Shown here: positions 16,510 through 25,485 of the stretch, piece after piece
Layout of the letters: each line of letters starts with the position of its first letter
How positions within the stretch are numbered: the stretch's first letter is position 1
Source: Candidatus Sericytochromatia bacterium
GTDB lineage: Bacteria > Cyanobacteriota > Sericytochromatia > UBA7694
Direction: 5' to 3'
Length of the DNA stretch: 34,447 nucleotides
NCBI GenBank assembly: GCA_015272195.1
Contig: JACYMC010000072.1
Span: forward strand, 1 to 34,447
Made by a program: the position numbers and the translations under genes
The notes under the pieces: generated by a model
What the model was told of the DNA's origin: nothing
What the model saw: the letters and a program-made list of their open reading frames with translations, nothing else
Databases searched by the model: none

Positions 16510-17553
16510 ATGCCACGTTTAACCAATTTGCGGACCGAAGACTATATGGCCATGACCCGTGCGATGGATACCAACCGCAACAACCGCATTGATAACAACG
16601 AAGTGCAGATCAACTGGAACACCCACCAGCGAATTGGTAACAGCAACGGTGTCGCTGGCACCCGTGAGCTGGCCACCGCTCTGCAGAATGGTGACGTGTT
16701 TATTACCGGCATGAGCACTGAAACCGCCGATAAAATCGCTGAGTATTTTTCCAAGCGCCCCGATAACTTTGACCGTCCGGTGGCTGAGTGGATCTCTGAT
16801 GCCTGGATCTCCAAAGAAGATTTTGAATTCAGCCCTGAAGTCCGCAGCCGCGTCGACAGCAACAACGACAACCGTGTCAGCCGCAAAGAGCTGGCTGTGG
16901 CGCTGGCTTCCGGTGCCCTGACCATTGGCCAGGGCCGCCAGGTCAGCAATGATCCCTTTCAGAATCCCGCCCAGGGCCGTGATCCTTTCCGTGATCCCAA
17001 TCCCAATGGCCGTGATCCTTTTCAGAACCCTGGCTACGACCGCCCTGTGCCCGACTCTGGCGCTTATATTCAAATCGATATGGTTAAAAATATGCGCTCA
17101 GACTATGAGCGCTCCGAAACCCTCGGCAAGCTGGCGCGCAAAACCGATCTCTCGCCCCGTGAACAGGCCATGCTGGCTGATGCCACCGTTAAATATGTCA
17201 GCTCTGACTACAGCAAAGGTGAAATTCTGGGTGCGCTGGCTGCCAACCGCAGTCTGTCTGAAGAAGGGGCCGTGCGCCTGGCCAAGAGCATCCGCGAGCT
17301 GAGCTCTGACTACACCAAAGGGGAGCTGATCAATAAACTGGTCAACAATCACCAGCTGGGTTTCCGGGCCCAGGAGTCCAGCATCATTACCATTGGCACG
17401 CTCAGCTCAGACTTTACCCAGGCAGAGTCCTTCAAAAACCTGATCCGCAGCCAGGACCTGGATCTGCAGAACAAACAGCTGCTGGCTGAAACGGTTCAGA
17501 AAACCATCAGCTCCAGCTACTCCCGTCAGGAAATCATGAATCTGCTGTTCTGA
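16510..17553 (+). CDS. EF-hand protein with GRDPF repeats and C-terminal SDY-type helical repeats
   Basis: ATG 16510 with GAGGGAG SD. EF loops DTNRNNRIDNNE and DSNNDNRVSRKE; repeats SSDYSKGEILGALAANRSL / SSDYTKGELINKLVNNHQL / SSDFTQAESFKNLIRSQDL / SSSYSRQEIMNLLF. Confidence 0.75.
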   Translation: MPRLTNLRTEDYMAMTRAMDTNRNNRIDNNEVQINWNTHQRIGNSNGVAGTRELATALQNGDVFITGMSTETADKIAEYFSKRPDNFDRPVAEWISDAWISKEDFEFSPEVRSRVDSNNDNRVSRKELAVALASGALTIGQGRQVSNDPFQNPAQGRDPFRDPNPNGRDPFQNPGYDRPVPDSGAYIQIDMVKNMRSDYERSETLGKLARKTDLSPREQAMLADATVKYVSSDYSKGEILGALAANRSLSEEGAVRLAKSIRELSSDYTKGELINKLVNNHQLGFRAQESSIITIGTLSSDFTQAESFKNLIRSQDLDLQNKQLLAETVQKTISSSYSRQEIMNLLF

Positions 17554-17573
17554 TTTACCCTCACTTAAACGCT

Positions 17574-17602
17574 GCGCCTGTGCTTGCTGAAAGTACAGGC
17601 GC
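17574..17602 (+). terminator. Stem-loop downstream of the EF-hand repeat protein, possible weak terminator
   Basis: gcgcctgtgctt-gctga-aagtacaggcgc, 12-bp stem with one G.T pair, followed by only TTTG. Confidence 0.4.
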
Positions 17603-17633
17603 TTTGTGCTGGGGATCTGTTAGACTGTGAGCC

Positions 17634-20063
17634 ATGTTGTGCGCTGAAGTGCTGATTGAGTCTCTGCCCGCCGGGGTGGAACGGGATATTTTTTCGTATG
17701 CTGTGCCGGCCCAATGGCAAGGTGAGCTGCAGGTGGGCTCTGAGGTGGCCGTGCCCTTTGGCTCTGAAACCCGGCTGGGCTATGTGCTGGACCTGCACCA
17801 GCAGCCACCGGCCGGCCTGGAACTGCGCGATATTTTGCAGATCACAGGCCAGCAGTATTTGCCACCGGATTATCTGCACTGGCTTAAGCAGGTGGCGCGC
17901 TATTACCTCAGCTCCCTGAGTCAGGTGGTGTTTACGGCCTTGCCCCGTCGGCTGGGGGCCCGTCTGCAGACTTTTGTCAAGCCGCTGCCCAGTGCCGCCA
18001 GCATGCTGGCGGCGGTTGAATCGCGCTATGGCACGGCCCATGATCTTTACCGTGTGGCTGCTTTTCTGGTCTCGGCGGCCCCGCAATACAAGACCCGCCA
18101 GAGCTGTTACCGGCACTTTGGCAAAGCCAAGGCCCAGAAATATTTGCGCAGCCTGCAGCAGGACGGTCTGATTGTGGTCTGGACCGAAGTGCAGCCGCCG
18201 CCGGCCGCCAAAACCCAGCTCAGCCTGCGCTATCTGCAGCCCGCGCCGTCGGCGACCCGTCGCCAGCAGGAATTGCTGGCGGCTTTGCAGGCCCAGGGCG
18301 GTCTGGCCCTGCTGAGTGAATTTTGTCAGCAGCAGCAAACCAGTCCGGCGGTGTTGCGTCGTCTGGCCGAGCAGGGGGCAATTGAAATGGGCGATGCCCG
18401 CGTGTTGCGGCGTCCGCTGGATGAAGCTGCCGCTGTACAGACCAAAGGTCAGCAGGTGCTCACATCAGCTCAGCAGGCGGTTTTTGATCAGATTATGATG
18501 GCTCTGGGCACTGAACGGCCTGCGCCGATCTTATTGCACGGGGTGACCGGCAGCGGCAAAACCGAGGTGTATCTGCACGCACTGGCTGCCGTGCTCGAAA
18601 AGGGGCAAGGGGGATTGTTTCTGGTGCCCGAAATTGCCCTGACACCCCAGATGTTGCGCCGCTGCCGGGCGGTGTTTGGCGAGCAGGTGGCCGTGCTGCA
18701 CAGTGCGATCTCAACAGGCGAATACTTCGATGAGTGGGAGCGCATCCGCAGTGGGGCGGCACGGGTGGTGGTGGGTGCGCGCTCAGCTATTTTTGCCCCG
18801 GTGCAGGACCTGCAGCTGATCATTATTGACGAGGAGCACGAAAGTGCCTATAAACAGGACAGCGGTCTGCGTTATGATGCCCGCCAGCTGGCAGGCCTGC
18901 GCATGTACAACCGTCAGGGCCTGCTCTTGCTGGGCAGTGCCACCCCCCGGCTGGAGGCCTATGCCCGTGCCCAGTCCGGTCGCTGGACCTATCTCAGTCT
19001 GCCAGAACGGGTACATGCCCAGCCGCTGCCGCCGGTCAATGTGGTGGACATGCGCCAGGAGCAGCTGCGTGGCAATGCGGGAGTATTCAGCCAGACCTTG
19101 CAGCATCAGCTGGGGGCTTGTCTTGAACGTCAGGAGCAGGCGATTCTGTTGCTCAATCGGCGGGGCTATGCCGGTTCCTGGCTGTGCCGCGACTGCGGCG
19201 AAGCCGTGGGCTGCCCGCTCTGTGCCGTCAGCCTGACCTACCATCAGAGCCAGGGGCTGCTGAAATGCCATTATTGTGATTATCAGCAGGCGGCTCCGCG
19301 CAGCTGCCCGGTCTGCCACAGCAGCCGCATTCAGGGCTTTGGTCTGGGCACCCAGCGACTGACTGAAATCACCCAGAAATGCTTTCCGGCGGCCCGGATT
19401 CTGCGGCTGGATCGCGACACCACCCAGCAAAAAGACAGTCACCAGCACATGCTGGACGCCTTTGGCCGGGGTGAGGCGGATATTCTGATTGGCACCCAGA
19501 TGGTGGCCAAAGGGCTCGATTTTCCACGGGTTACGCTGGTGGGCATTCTGGCGGCAGATCAGGCCCTGACCCTGCCGGACTTCAGAGCGGCTGAACGTAC
19601 CTTCCAATTGCTGACCCAGGCCGCAGGCCGGGCCGGCCGCAGCGATCTGCCAGGGCGCATTGTGCTGCAGACCTATGCGCCGGATCATCCCGCCATCCGC
19701 CATGCCCTGGCCCATGACTATGCCGGTTTTTATGCCAGCGAAATGCCTGAGCGCGAAGCGCTGGCTTATCCCCCTTTTGGCGAACTGGCCCGCGTTCTCT
19801 TTGCGCATGGCGATCATGCCCGTGCCTGGCAGACGGCTGAGGCCTTTGCCCAGGAACTGCTCGCTTTGAACCTGCCGGATGTCACGTTGCGGGGACCGGT
19901 CGATGCGCCGCTCAGCCGTCTGCAGTCGCTCTACCGTGTGCATCTGGTGCTCAAACACCCGCGCATGCAAAGGCTGAAACCCGCTTTACGCCAGCTGCGC
20001 AGTCGCTTTCAGCCCCAGGTTCAGATCTTGAGCGTGGATATTGATCCTTACAGCATGCTGTAG
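17634..20063 (+). CDS. priA: Primosomal protein N' (replication restart helicase PriA)
   Basis: GVTGSGKTEVYLHAL (Walker A), IIDEEHESAYKQD, paired Cys zinc motifs (CRDCGEAVGCPLC...CHYCDYQQAAPRSCPVC), IGTQMVAKGLDFPRVTLVGILAAD, QAAGRAGR. Confidence 0.97.
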   Translation: MLCAEVLIESLPAGVERDIFSYAVPAQWQGELQVGSEVAVPFGSETRLGYVLDLHQQPPAGLELRDILQITGQQYLPPDYLHWLKQVARYYLSSLSQVVFTALPRRLGARLQTFVKPLPSAASMLAAVESRYGTAHDLYRVAAFLVSAAPQYKTRQSCYRHFGKAKAQKYLRSLQQDGLIVVWTEVQPPPAAKTQLSLRYLQPAPSATRRQQELLAALQAQGGLALLSEFCQQQQTSPAVLRRLAEQGAIEMGDARVLRRPLDEAAAVQTKGQQVLTSAQQAVFDQIMMALGTERPAPILLHGVTGSGKTEVYLHALAAVLEKGQGGLFLVPEIALTPQMLRRCRAVFGEQVAVLHSAISTGEYFDEWERIRSGAARVVVGARSAIFAPVQDLQLIIIDEEHESAYKQDSGLRYDARQLAGLRMYNRQGLLLLGSATPRLEAYARAQSGRWTYLSLPERVHAQPLPPVNVVDMRQEQLRGNAGVFSQTLQHQLGACLERQEQAILLLNRRGYAGSWLCRDCGEAVGCPLCAVSLTYHQSQGLLKCHYCDYQQAAPRSCPVCHSSRIQGFGLGTQRLTEITQKCFPAARILRLDRDTTQQKDSHQHMLDAFGRGEADILIGTQMVAKGLDFPRVTLVGILAADQALTLPDFRAAERTFQLLTQAAGRAGRSDLPGRIVLQTYAPDHPAIRHALAHDYAGFYASEMPEREALAYPPFGELARVLFAHGDHARAWQTAEAFAQELLALNLPDVTLRGPVDAPLSRLQSLYRVHLVLKHPRMQRLKPALRQLRSRFQPQVQILSVDIDPYSML

Positions 20064-20134
20064 CCGCCGGGAGCAATCAGCGCGATAATACAGGTCTACA
20101 GCACTGATCGCAAACGGGTTGGAGGGCACAATCA

Positions 20135-21838
20135 ATGAACGCAGGTGCATTTTTCAGCCAATATGGCGCCTGTTTTTTGCTGGCGGGCTGTGTGCTTCTG
20201 AACACGCTGCCCGTCTGTGCAGAGCCGCCCGATACACCGGGTATTTACTGCAGCGCCACGGCCAGCATGCTGGACTGGCGTGACTGTCTGGAGCAGGCCC
20301 GGCAGACGCTCTCTGCCAGCGATTATCTGGCTGAACTGCTCGCCTTTTTGCACAGTGACCCCGTGCCCACGGCCCCTGATTTTTACCGGGGGCTGTATCG
20401 TCTGGCGCATGCGCAGGGCCTGATCCGTGCGCTTGACAGCGCCGATCCCTTGCTGCAGCGGCAGCTGCTGCGCCTGCTGGCCGATGCAGCCCGCCAGGGC
20501 CTGCTCAGCACAGCACAGCAAACGGCGCTGCGGCCGGTGGTGATGGCGCGGCTGCAGAACGCAGCTGGCCAGCCTGAAAGCGATGCCGCGCTGCTGGCGC
20601 TGGAGCTGGCCGCCCGGCTGGGCGGTGAGCAGCAGGCCACTTTTTTGCAGCGTCAGCTGGGGCCGGCAGAGGCTGGCGTGCTGGCGCTCTACCACTGGCA
20701 GCGGCTGGGTTTAAAGCCCCTTCAGCCTCTGGCGGCCGAACAACTGAACGCCTGGCTGGCTGCGGACCCCATTCCGCTGCAAACCCTGCAGTACTGGCAG
20801 CTGGACCCCTTGTTTATGCAGCTGGAGAATGCCCAGGCCTTTCTGGCCCACTGGCTGCAGAGTTTCTCCCCAGAGGCGCTGCCCCTCAGCGATCTGCAGC
20901 TGCAGACCCTGTTGCAGTATCCAGAGCCCCGGCTGCGGATCTTTGCCGCCCGGCGTCTGGCCTTGCGGGGCGAAGCCGCCGATCGTCAGACGCTTGATGC
21001 CCTGCAGCAGGATCCGGACCCCATGGTGCGCAGCGCGGCCCAGCAGGCCCGTGTACTGCTCGAAACCACCATTCCCGCCCGCGATCTGGCCCGCTTGCAA
21101 GATCCGGCTGCCCTGCCCCCCGATACACCTGAACGCCTGCACCGGCTGCTGCAGCAGCCGGCTTACCAGTCTCAGCTGCTCAGCCGCTCTTTTGCCCATC
21201 TGCGTCCTCACCCGGCCTATCAGGCGGGGCTCTGGCAGGTGATTCTGCACAGCCAGCAGACCCCCTTGCGCTCCCAGGCCCTGGACCAGCTGCAATCGGG
21301 CGGCTGGCCGCTGGATCGCCTGCTGCCGGTGATGCATCCGACCCAGCCCGCCTTGCTGCGGCAGCAGGGGCTCAGAGCGGCCCTGCGCCAGCCGGCCAGC
21401 CCGGAACGCACGGCCTGGCTGCAGCGCTGGCAGTCAGATGCCGATATTGTGTTGCCAGTGTTAATGACTGAAAACTTTGTGACTGTGGGGGATTATGCTG
21501 CCGCCCGTGGGGTGCTGGGTCAGCTGGCGGCCCGCTCCCGTGAGCCGGTGCCTTTGCAGGCCGGTGGTACGGAGCGTCTGGAGCGCTACATTCAACGGCA
21601 GTGGCCCCGCTGGCTTAAAAATATGCCGGCGGCTGAATGGCAGGCCTGGCTGCAGTGGGTGCAGGATCGGCGCCTGCCCCTGAGCTGGCGCCGGGGTCTG
21701 ATACGCCTGGCCGCCGATCAGGGGCCTGTGGCGATTGTTTCAGCCCAGTTGCGCCCGCTGGCAGCGGATCGGCTGCTGGCGCAGGATCTTGAATTTGCGC
21801 GCGAGCGTCTGGCCACCCGGCGCCTGCAGGGCTTCTGA
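20135..21838 (+). CDS. Exported helical-repeat (HEAT-like) hypothetical protein
   Basis: Signal peptide (FLLAGCVLLNTLPVCA-EPP); HEAT-like units (YPEPRLRIFAARRLALRGEAADRQTLDALQQDPDPMVRSAAQQARVLL). Confidence 0.65.
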   Translation: MNAGAFFSQYGACFLLAGCVLLNTLPVCAEPPDTPGIYCSATASMLDWRDCLEQARQTLSASDYLAELLAFLHSDPVPTAPDFYRGLYRLAHAQGLIRALDSADPLLQRQLLRLLADAARQGLLSTAQQTALRPVVMARLQNAAGQPESDAALLALELAARLGGEQQATFLQRQLGPAEAGVLALYHWQRLGLKPLQPLAAEQLNAWLAADPIPLQTLQYWQLDPLFMQLENAQAFLAHWLQSFSPEALPLSDLQLQTLLQYPEPRLRIFAARRLALRGEAADRQTLDALQQDPDPMVRSAAQQARVLLETTIPARDLARLQDPAALPPDTPERLHRLLQQPAYQSQLLSRSFAHLRPHPAYQAGLWQVILHSQQTPLRSQALDQLQSGGWPLDRLLPVMHPTQPALLRQQGLRAALRQPASPERTAWLQRWQSDADIVLPVLMTENFVTVGDYAAARGVLGQLAARSREPVPLQAGGTERLERYIQRQWPRWLKNMPAAEWQAWLQWVQDRRLPLSWRRGLIRLAADQGPVAIVSAQLRPLAADRLLAQDLEFARERLATRRLQGF

Positions 21839-21900
21839 AAAAGCGCGAAAACCCTTAAAATGGGCGCATGTTTGTTTTTTAAGCAGGGTATAATAGGTCT

Positions 21901-24240
21901 ATGACAGATCTTTCAGCCCATCCCACGACCCGTCTGGCCCGCTTTGTCACCCCTGGGGGTGAGCGGGAGATGCATATCCGTTCCAGTCACGGCCGCTTTG
22001 CCACCCACGCCGAGGCAGAGGCGGCTGCCCGTGAGCTGGCAGACGCGCCGGATCTCGATGCCGCGATTGTCGAAGACGGTGAGGGCGGTTTTGCCCTCTA
22101 TGGCGTAGATGAAGTGCACTCCCTGTTGCCCGGCGGCAGCATGACGGGTGAGGTGATTCGTGAGGCCCCGATTGTGTCGTTTGTGGCCACCGATCCCCTC
22201 AGCGGTGAAGAGCAGATCATGGGACGCCAGGCGCAAAACCCAGCGGCAGAGGCGCCCACAGCCAACCTGCCGCCCACGCCGCTGGATCGCTATGCCGAAC
22301 GCCACGGTAAGCAGCTGGACAAGGTACTGGGCTCTGAAAAAGCCGCTGTCCTGGGTGAAATGAATGAGCTGATCCACAGCCTGCAGGTCCAGGGCCTCAA
22401 GGTAGATATAGAGCTGGGCGACGATGTGTTTGAGTCCCGCAACAAGCTCGATGGCTTTCGCAATATGCTGCACTATGCGCACGATAACCTCGACGCCCTG
22501 CGCTCCCGCAGCATCCGGGAGATTGCCATCGTCGATGAATGGGACGGCGTCTTTGGCACCAAAGTGGATCTGGAATACAACAAAAAACAGGGCACGCGCC
22601 GGCTGGAGCTGGGCGATGATTTTCTCAATGACTGGGGCAAAAGCGGCAGTCCGGATCACGATAAAAGCCTCAAAAAGCTCGAAAGCAATCTCGGCGAAAC
22701 CCTGAGCGAAAGTGAATTAAACCAGCGCAGTGAGCGCTTTAAAGACCTGCGCCACAGTCTCGTTGAAACCTACGATACGCTGAATCACAGTCAGCAGGCG
22801 GCCTTGCGTGGGGAGTCGGTCGACCCGCAGCGGCTGGTGGCCGAACTGGATCAGACCCTCACCCACCTCGAAAAAGAGGTCTTACCGCAGGCAGAGCGTG
22901 AGTTTAAAAACTTCAGCGTCAAACAGGAACGCCGGGTTTCTGAGCATGCGTTGGATCGCTTCAAAGACAATATTGAGACCCTGCGCGCGCAGCTCGACCA
23001 GCTGCGCTCAGCCGAAGACATGTCACAGCTGGAGCTCAATGGCCGTCTTGAAAAAATCAAGCTGATGCTGGTCAAAGGCGTCAATCAGATCCCCGAAAAC
23101 CGCAACTATATCGGCACCTATGTTGGCGGCGTGGCCAGCGCCAGCGGCCCCAGCGCCGGTCTGGAGTACAGCCGCACCCTGGGGCAGAATCGCAGCACCA
23201 CCGCCAGCCTGCGGGCCGGCACTACCTCGCCGGTGCAGGCCAAAGGCGGGGGTGACGATATTATGCTTGGCCTGGGGGTGGCCCATCGCTTTGATTCGCG
23301 CAATGCCCTGCTGGACGGTGCCCATGCCGGTATTGGCGTGGGCTTCAGCCGCGAAACGCCGTTTTTTATCGGGGCTTCAGCCGGCAACAGCTGGTATCTC
23401 AATGATTATAACGGTCTCGAAGGTCAGGGCTCTGTTGTGGGCCAGGCTTACGCCACCCTGGGCACCTACAGCAATGCCGGTGTCAGTGTACATGCCCACA
23501 AAGCCCTCAACAGCCGGGTCGATTTTGAAGGTTATGGCGAAATCTCCTTCTGGAACCAGGCCGCTGAAGCTGAGCTTGAACTCGCCCTGAACCGCGACAA
23601 AGACATCTATCTGACGGGTGGCATTGGCACCAACAAACTGATTTATGGCGGGGTCGGCTTTGCCGACAAGTACGAACTGGAAGTTGGGCTCGGCGGCATT
23701 TCTTTTGGCAAAGACTCCAATAACCTGCCCGGCGAAAGCGGCTGGGAAGTGGGTCTGCGTCACTTTCCGATCCCCCTGCCTTACTTCCGACACCAGCGCG
23801 TGCCGGGCTACCAGTTTAGCTACAACGACAAAAGCACCCAGTACATCACGCCCGGTGGCACCTTTATGACCATCAAAACCGATGCGCAGGGCCAAAAATT
23901 CCGCCAGGCCTATATCCCCGACCCCCAGGCCACGGTCAAAGACAACCAGATCGCCTACCGCCGGGCCCAGAGCAAGGCCGAAGCCGAAGATTTACAGAAC
24001 GCGCCCCTGCGCGAAATCACCCTCGGCCCCACGGGCTACCTGACCGTGGTCGAAGACGGCGAAGTGATTGTGCGCGACGGCCTGATTCAGCAGCCCATGA
24101 CCGAAGCGGAACTGGGCATTTTAACCGATCAGGCCGGCGTGCTCTGGTACGATCGCATGAACGCTGAACGCGACAAGGTCGCTCTGGGCACGCGCCGGGC
24201 CGAGCTGCCCTTCCCGCTGTACCGTGCGGTGCATCATTAA
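21901..24240 (+). CDS. Large protein with coiled-coil/helical middle and beta-rich C-terminal domain, no signal peptide
   Basis: Long ORF. Helical region RFKDNIETLRAQLDQLRSAEDMSQLELNGRLEKIKLML; beta-repeat region AGLEYSRTLGQNRSTTASLRAGTTSPVQAKGGGDDIMLGLGVAHRF...AHAGIGVGFSRETPFFIGASAG. Confidence 0.7.
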   Translation: MTDLSAHPTTRLARFVTPGGEREMHIRSSHGRFATHAEAEAAARELADAPDLDAAIVEDGEGGFALYGVDEVHSLLPGGSMTGEVIREAPIVSFVATDPLSGEEQIMGRQAQNPAAEAPTANLPPTPLDRYAERHGKQLDKVLGSEKAAVLGEMNELIHSLQVQGLKVDIELGDDVFESRNKLDGFRNMLHYAHDNLDALRSRSIREIAIVDEWDGVFGTKVDLEYNKKQGTRRLELGDDFLNDWGKSGSPDHDKSLKKLESNLGETLSESELNQRSERFKDLRHSLVETYDTLNHSQQAALRGESVDPQRLVAELDQTLTHLEKEVLPQAEREFKNFSVKQERRVSEHALDRFKDNIETLRAQLDQLRSAEDMSQLELNGRLEKIKLMLVKGVNQIPENRNYIGTYVGGVASASGPSAGLEYSRTLGQNRSTTASLRAGTTSPVQAKGGGDDIMLGLGVAHRFDSRNALLDGAHAGIGVGFSRETPFFIGASAGNSWYLNDYNGLEGQGSVVGQAYATLGTYSNAGVSVHAHKALNSRVDFEGYGEISFWNQAAEAELELALNRDKDIYLTGGIGTNKLIYGGVGFADKYELEVGLGGISFGKDSNNLPGESGWEVGLRHFPIPLPYFRHQRVPGYQFSYNDKSTQYITPGGTFMTIKTDAQGQKFRQAYIPDPQATVKDNQIAYRRAQSKAEAEDLQNAPLREITLGPTGYLTVVEDGEVIVRDGLIQQPMTEAELGILTDQAGVLWYDRMNAERDKVALGTRRAELPFPLYRAVHH

Positions 24241-25316
24241 GTCTGAGCGGCGCTGTGCAGCGGGGCACAAAGATAGGCACAGATCAGACGCACGGTGGCT
24301 TCAAGCCCTTTAAGATGGGTGCGCTCAAAGCTGTGTGAAGCATCGGTGCCAAAACCAATCAGGGCGTGGCGCACGTCGTTGCCAGCCTGAATTGCGGCGG
24401 CACAGTCGCTGAAATAATAGCGGAACACATCCCGTGCTACGGGCAGTGACTGTTCCCGGGCCAGGGTTTCAAGTTGGCGGGTGAGCTGGGGATCATAGGG
24501 GCCGCTGTTGTCCATATAGACCACAGAAACCTTATCTTCAGCTGAGTTCTGGCCCTCGGCCACAATCGCAATATCCACGCTGACCAGTTCTTCAATGCTC
24601 TCAGGCAGGCGCAGGCTGGCGCCGTGGCCCAGCTCCTCGTAATGGCTGAAAAACAAAGCACTGCTGCAGCTTGGCTTCAGTCCCTGATCGCGCAGGGCTT
24701 TGACGGCGGTCAGCAGGCAGGCCACGCCGCCGAGATCGTCCAGAAAGCGCGACACAATATAGCCGTTGTCGAGGATTTCACTCTGGGGATCAACTGAGAC
24801 GATGTCTCCCACCTGCAGGCCCAAATGGGTCAGATCGCTGCTGCTGTGGCTGTCGGCATCCACGCGGATTTCAACCTGATCCCAGGTGACGGGCTGACTG
24901 TCGATTTCTTTGGCAAAGGCGTGGGCTGCAGCTTTGAGCGGCATAATGGTGCCCCGGTAGACCGTGCCGCTGGCCGTATGGATTCTGACGCGGCAGCCCT
25001 CTGCCGTGCGGCTGGACCAGGAGCCAATCGGCAAAATACCCAGACGGCCATTGGCTTTGCACTCGCGCACCATGGCACCGAGGGTGTCTACATGGGCTGA
25101 GAGGGCCCGGCGCAGCACGGGCTCCTGACCGGAGATTTCGGCCAGCAGGGCCCCTCGCCGGGTGCGGCTTTGCTGCTGAATGCCCAGATCCTGCAGGGCC
25201 TGGCTGAGATGATCCAGGCTGGCGGCGGTCAGACCGGCCGGGCTGGGAATGGCCAGCAGTTGCAGCAGTTGTTTTTGAAGGTAATCCGTATCAATCTGAA
25301 AGTCTGTATGTGTCAT
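24237..25316 (-). CDS. M42-family (glutamyl aminopeptidase/endoglucanase-type) metallopeptidase
   Basis: ALSAHVDTLGAMV, GYIVSRFLDDLGGVACLL, ALFFSHYEELGHGAS, GFGTDASHSFERTHLKGL match M42 metal-site and catalytic motifs. Confidence 0.85.
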   Translation of the reverse strand: MTHTDFQIDTDYLQKQLLQLLAIPSPAGLTAASLDHLSQALQDLGIQQQSRTRRGALLAEISGQEPVLRRALSAHVDTLGAMVRECKANGRLGILPIGSWSSRTAEGCRVRIHTASGTVYRGTIMPLKAAAHAFAKEIDSQPVTWDQVEIRVDADSHSSSDLTHLGLQVGDIVSVDPQSEILDNGYIVSRFLDDLGGVACLLTAVKALRDQGLKPSCSSALFFSHYEELGHGASLRLPESIEELVSVDIAIVAEGQNSAEDKVSVVYMDNSGPYDPQLTRQLETLAREQSLPVARDVFRYYFSDCAAAIQAGNDVRHALIGFGTDASHSFERTHLKGLEATVRLICAYLCAPLHSAAQT

Positions 25317-25433
25317 GCCCTCAACGTAACTGAGAACCCCTCAGCCTGACAAGCAGAAGCCGTTTTCACCACACCCTGCGCGGTAGAGGGGGCTGGGGGG
25401 TGGCTCAGACAGCTGTTGGCGGTCCCCAAGTCG

Positions 25434-25442
25434 TGTTATACA
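25434..25442 (+). promoter_or_regulatory. Extended -10-like element (TGtTATACA) upstream of thrC
   Basis: TGTTATACA about 44 nt upstream of ATG 25486; TTGGCG lies at 25416-25421. Confidence 0.35.
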
Positions 25443-25485
25443 TGAAAGACAACCCGAAATGATTTTAAAGGCAGGTAGCAGGACC

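Noticed and set aside
17565-18338. 257-aa minus-strand ORF overlapping the priA start
   Set aside because: Antisense to PriA N-terminal domain; Gln/His/Arg-rich shadow translation.
18783-19970. 395-aa minus-strand ORF antisense to priA
   Set aside because: Shadow ORF opposite a strongly supported PriA frame; low-complexity composition, no recognisable motif.
20711-21337. 208-aa minus-strand ORF within the HEAT-like gene
   Set aside because: Antisense shadow with Gln/Gly-rich composition; the plus-strand frame has a signal peptide and helical repeats.
21913-22659. 248-aa minus-strand ORF inside the 779-aa gene
   Set aside because: Nested antisense ORF without motifs; plus frame is much longer.
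24237-25316. Osmolyte (NAGGN-type) biosynthesis operon suggested by the M42 peptidase
   Set aside because: No asparagine-synthase-like, acetyltransferase or other pathway genes are in the window; only the peptidase is present.
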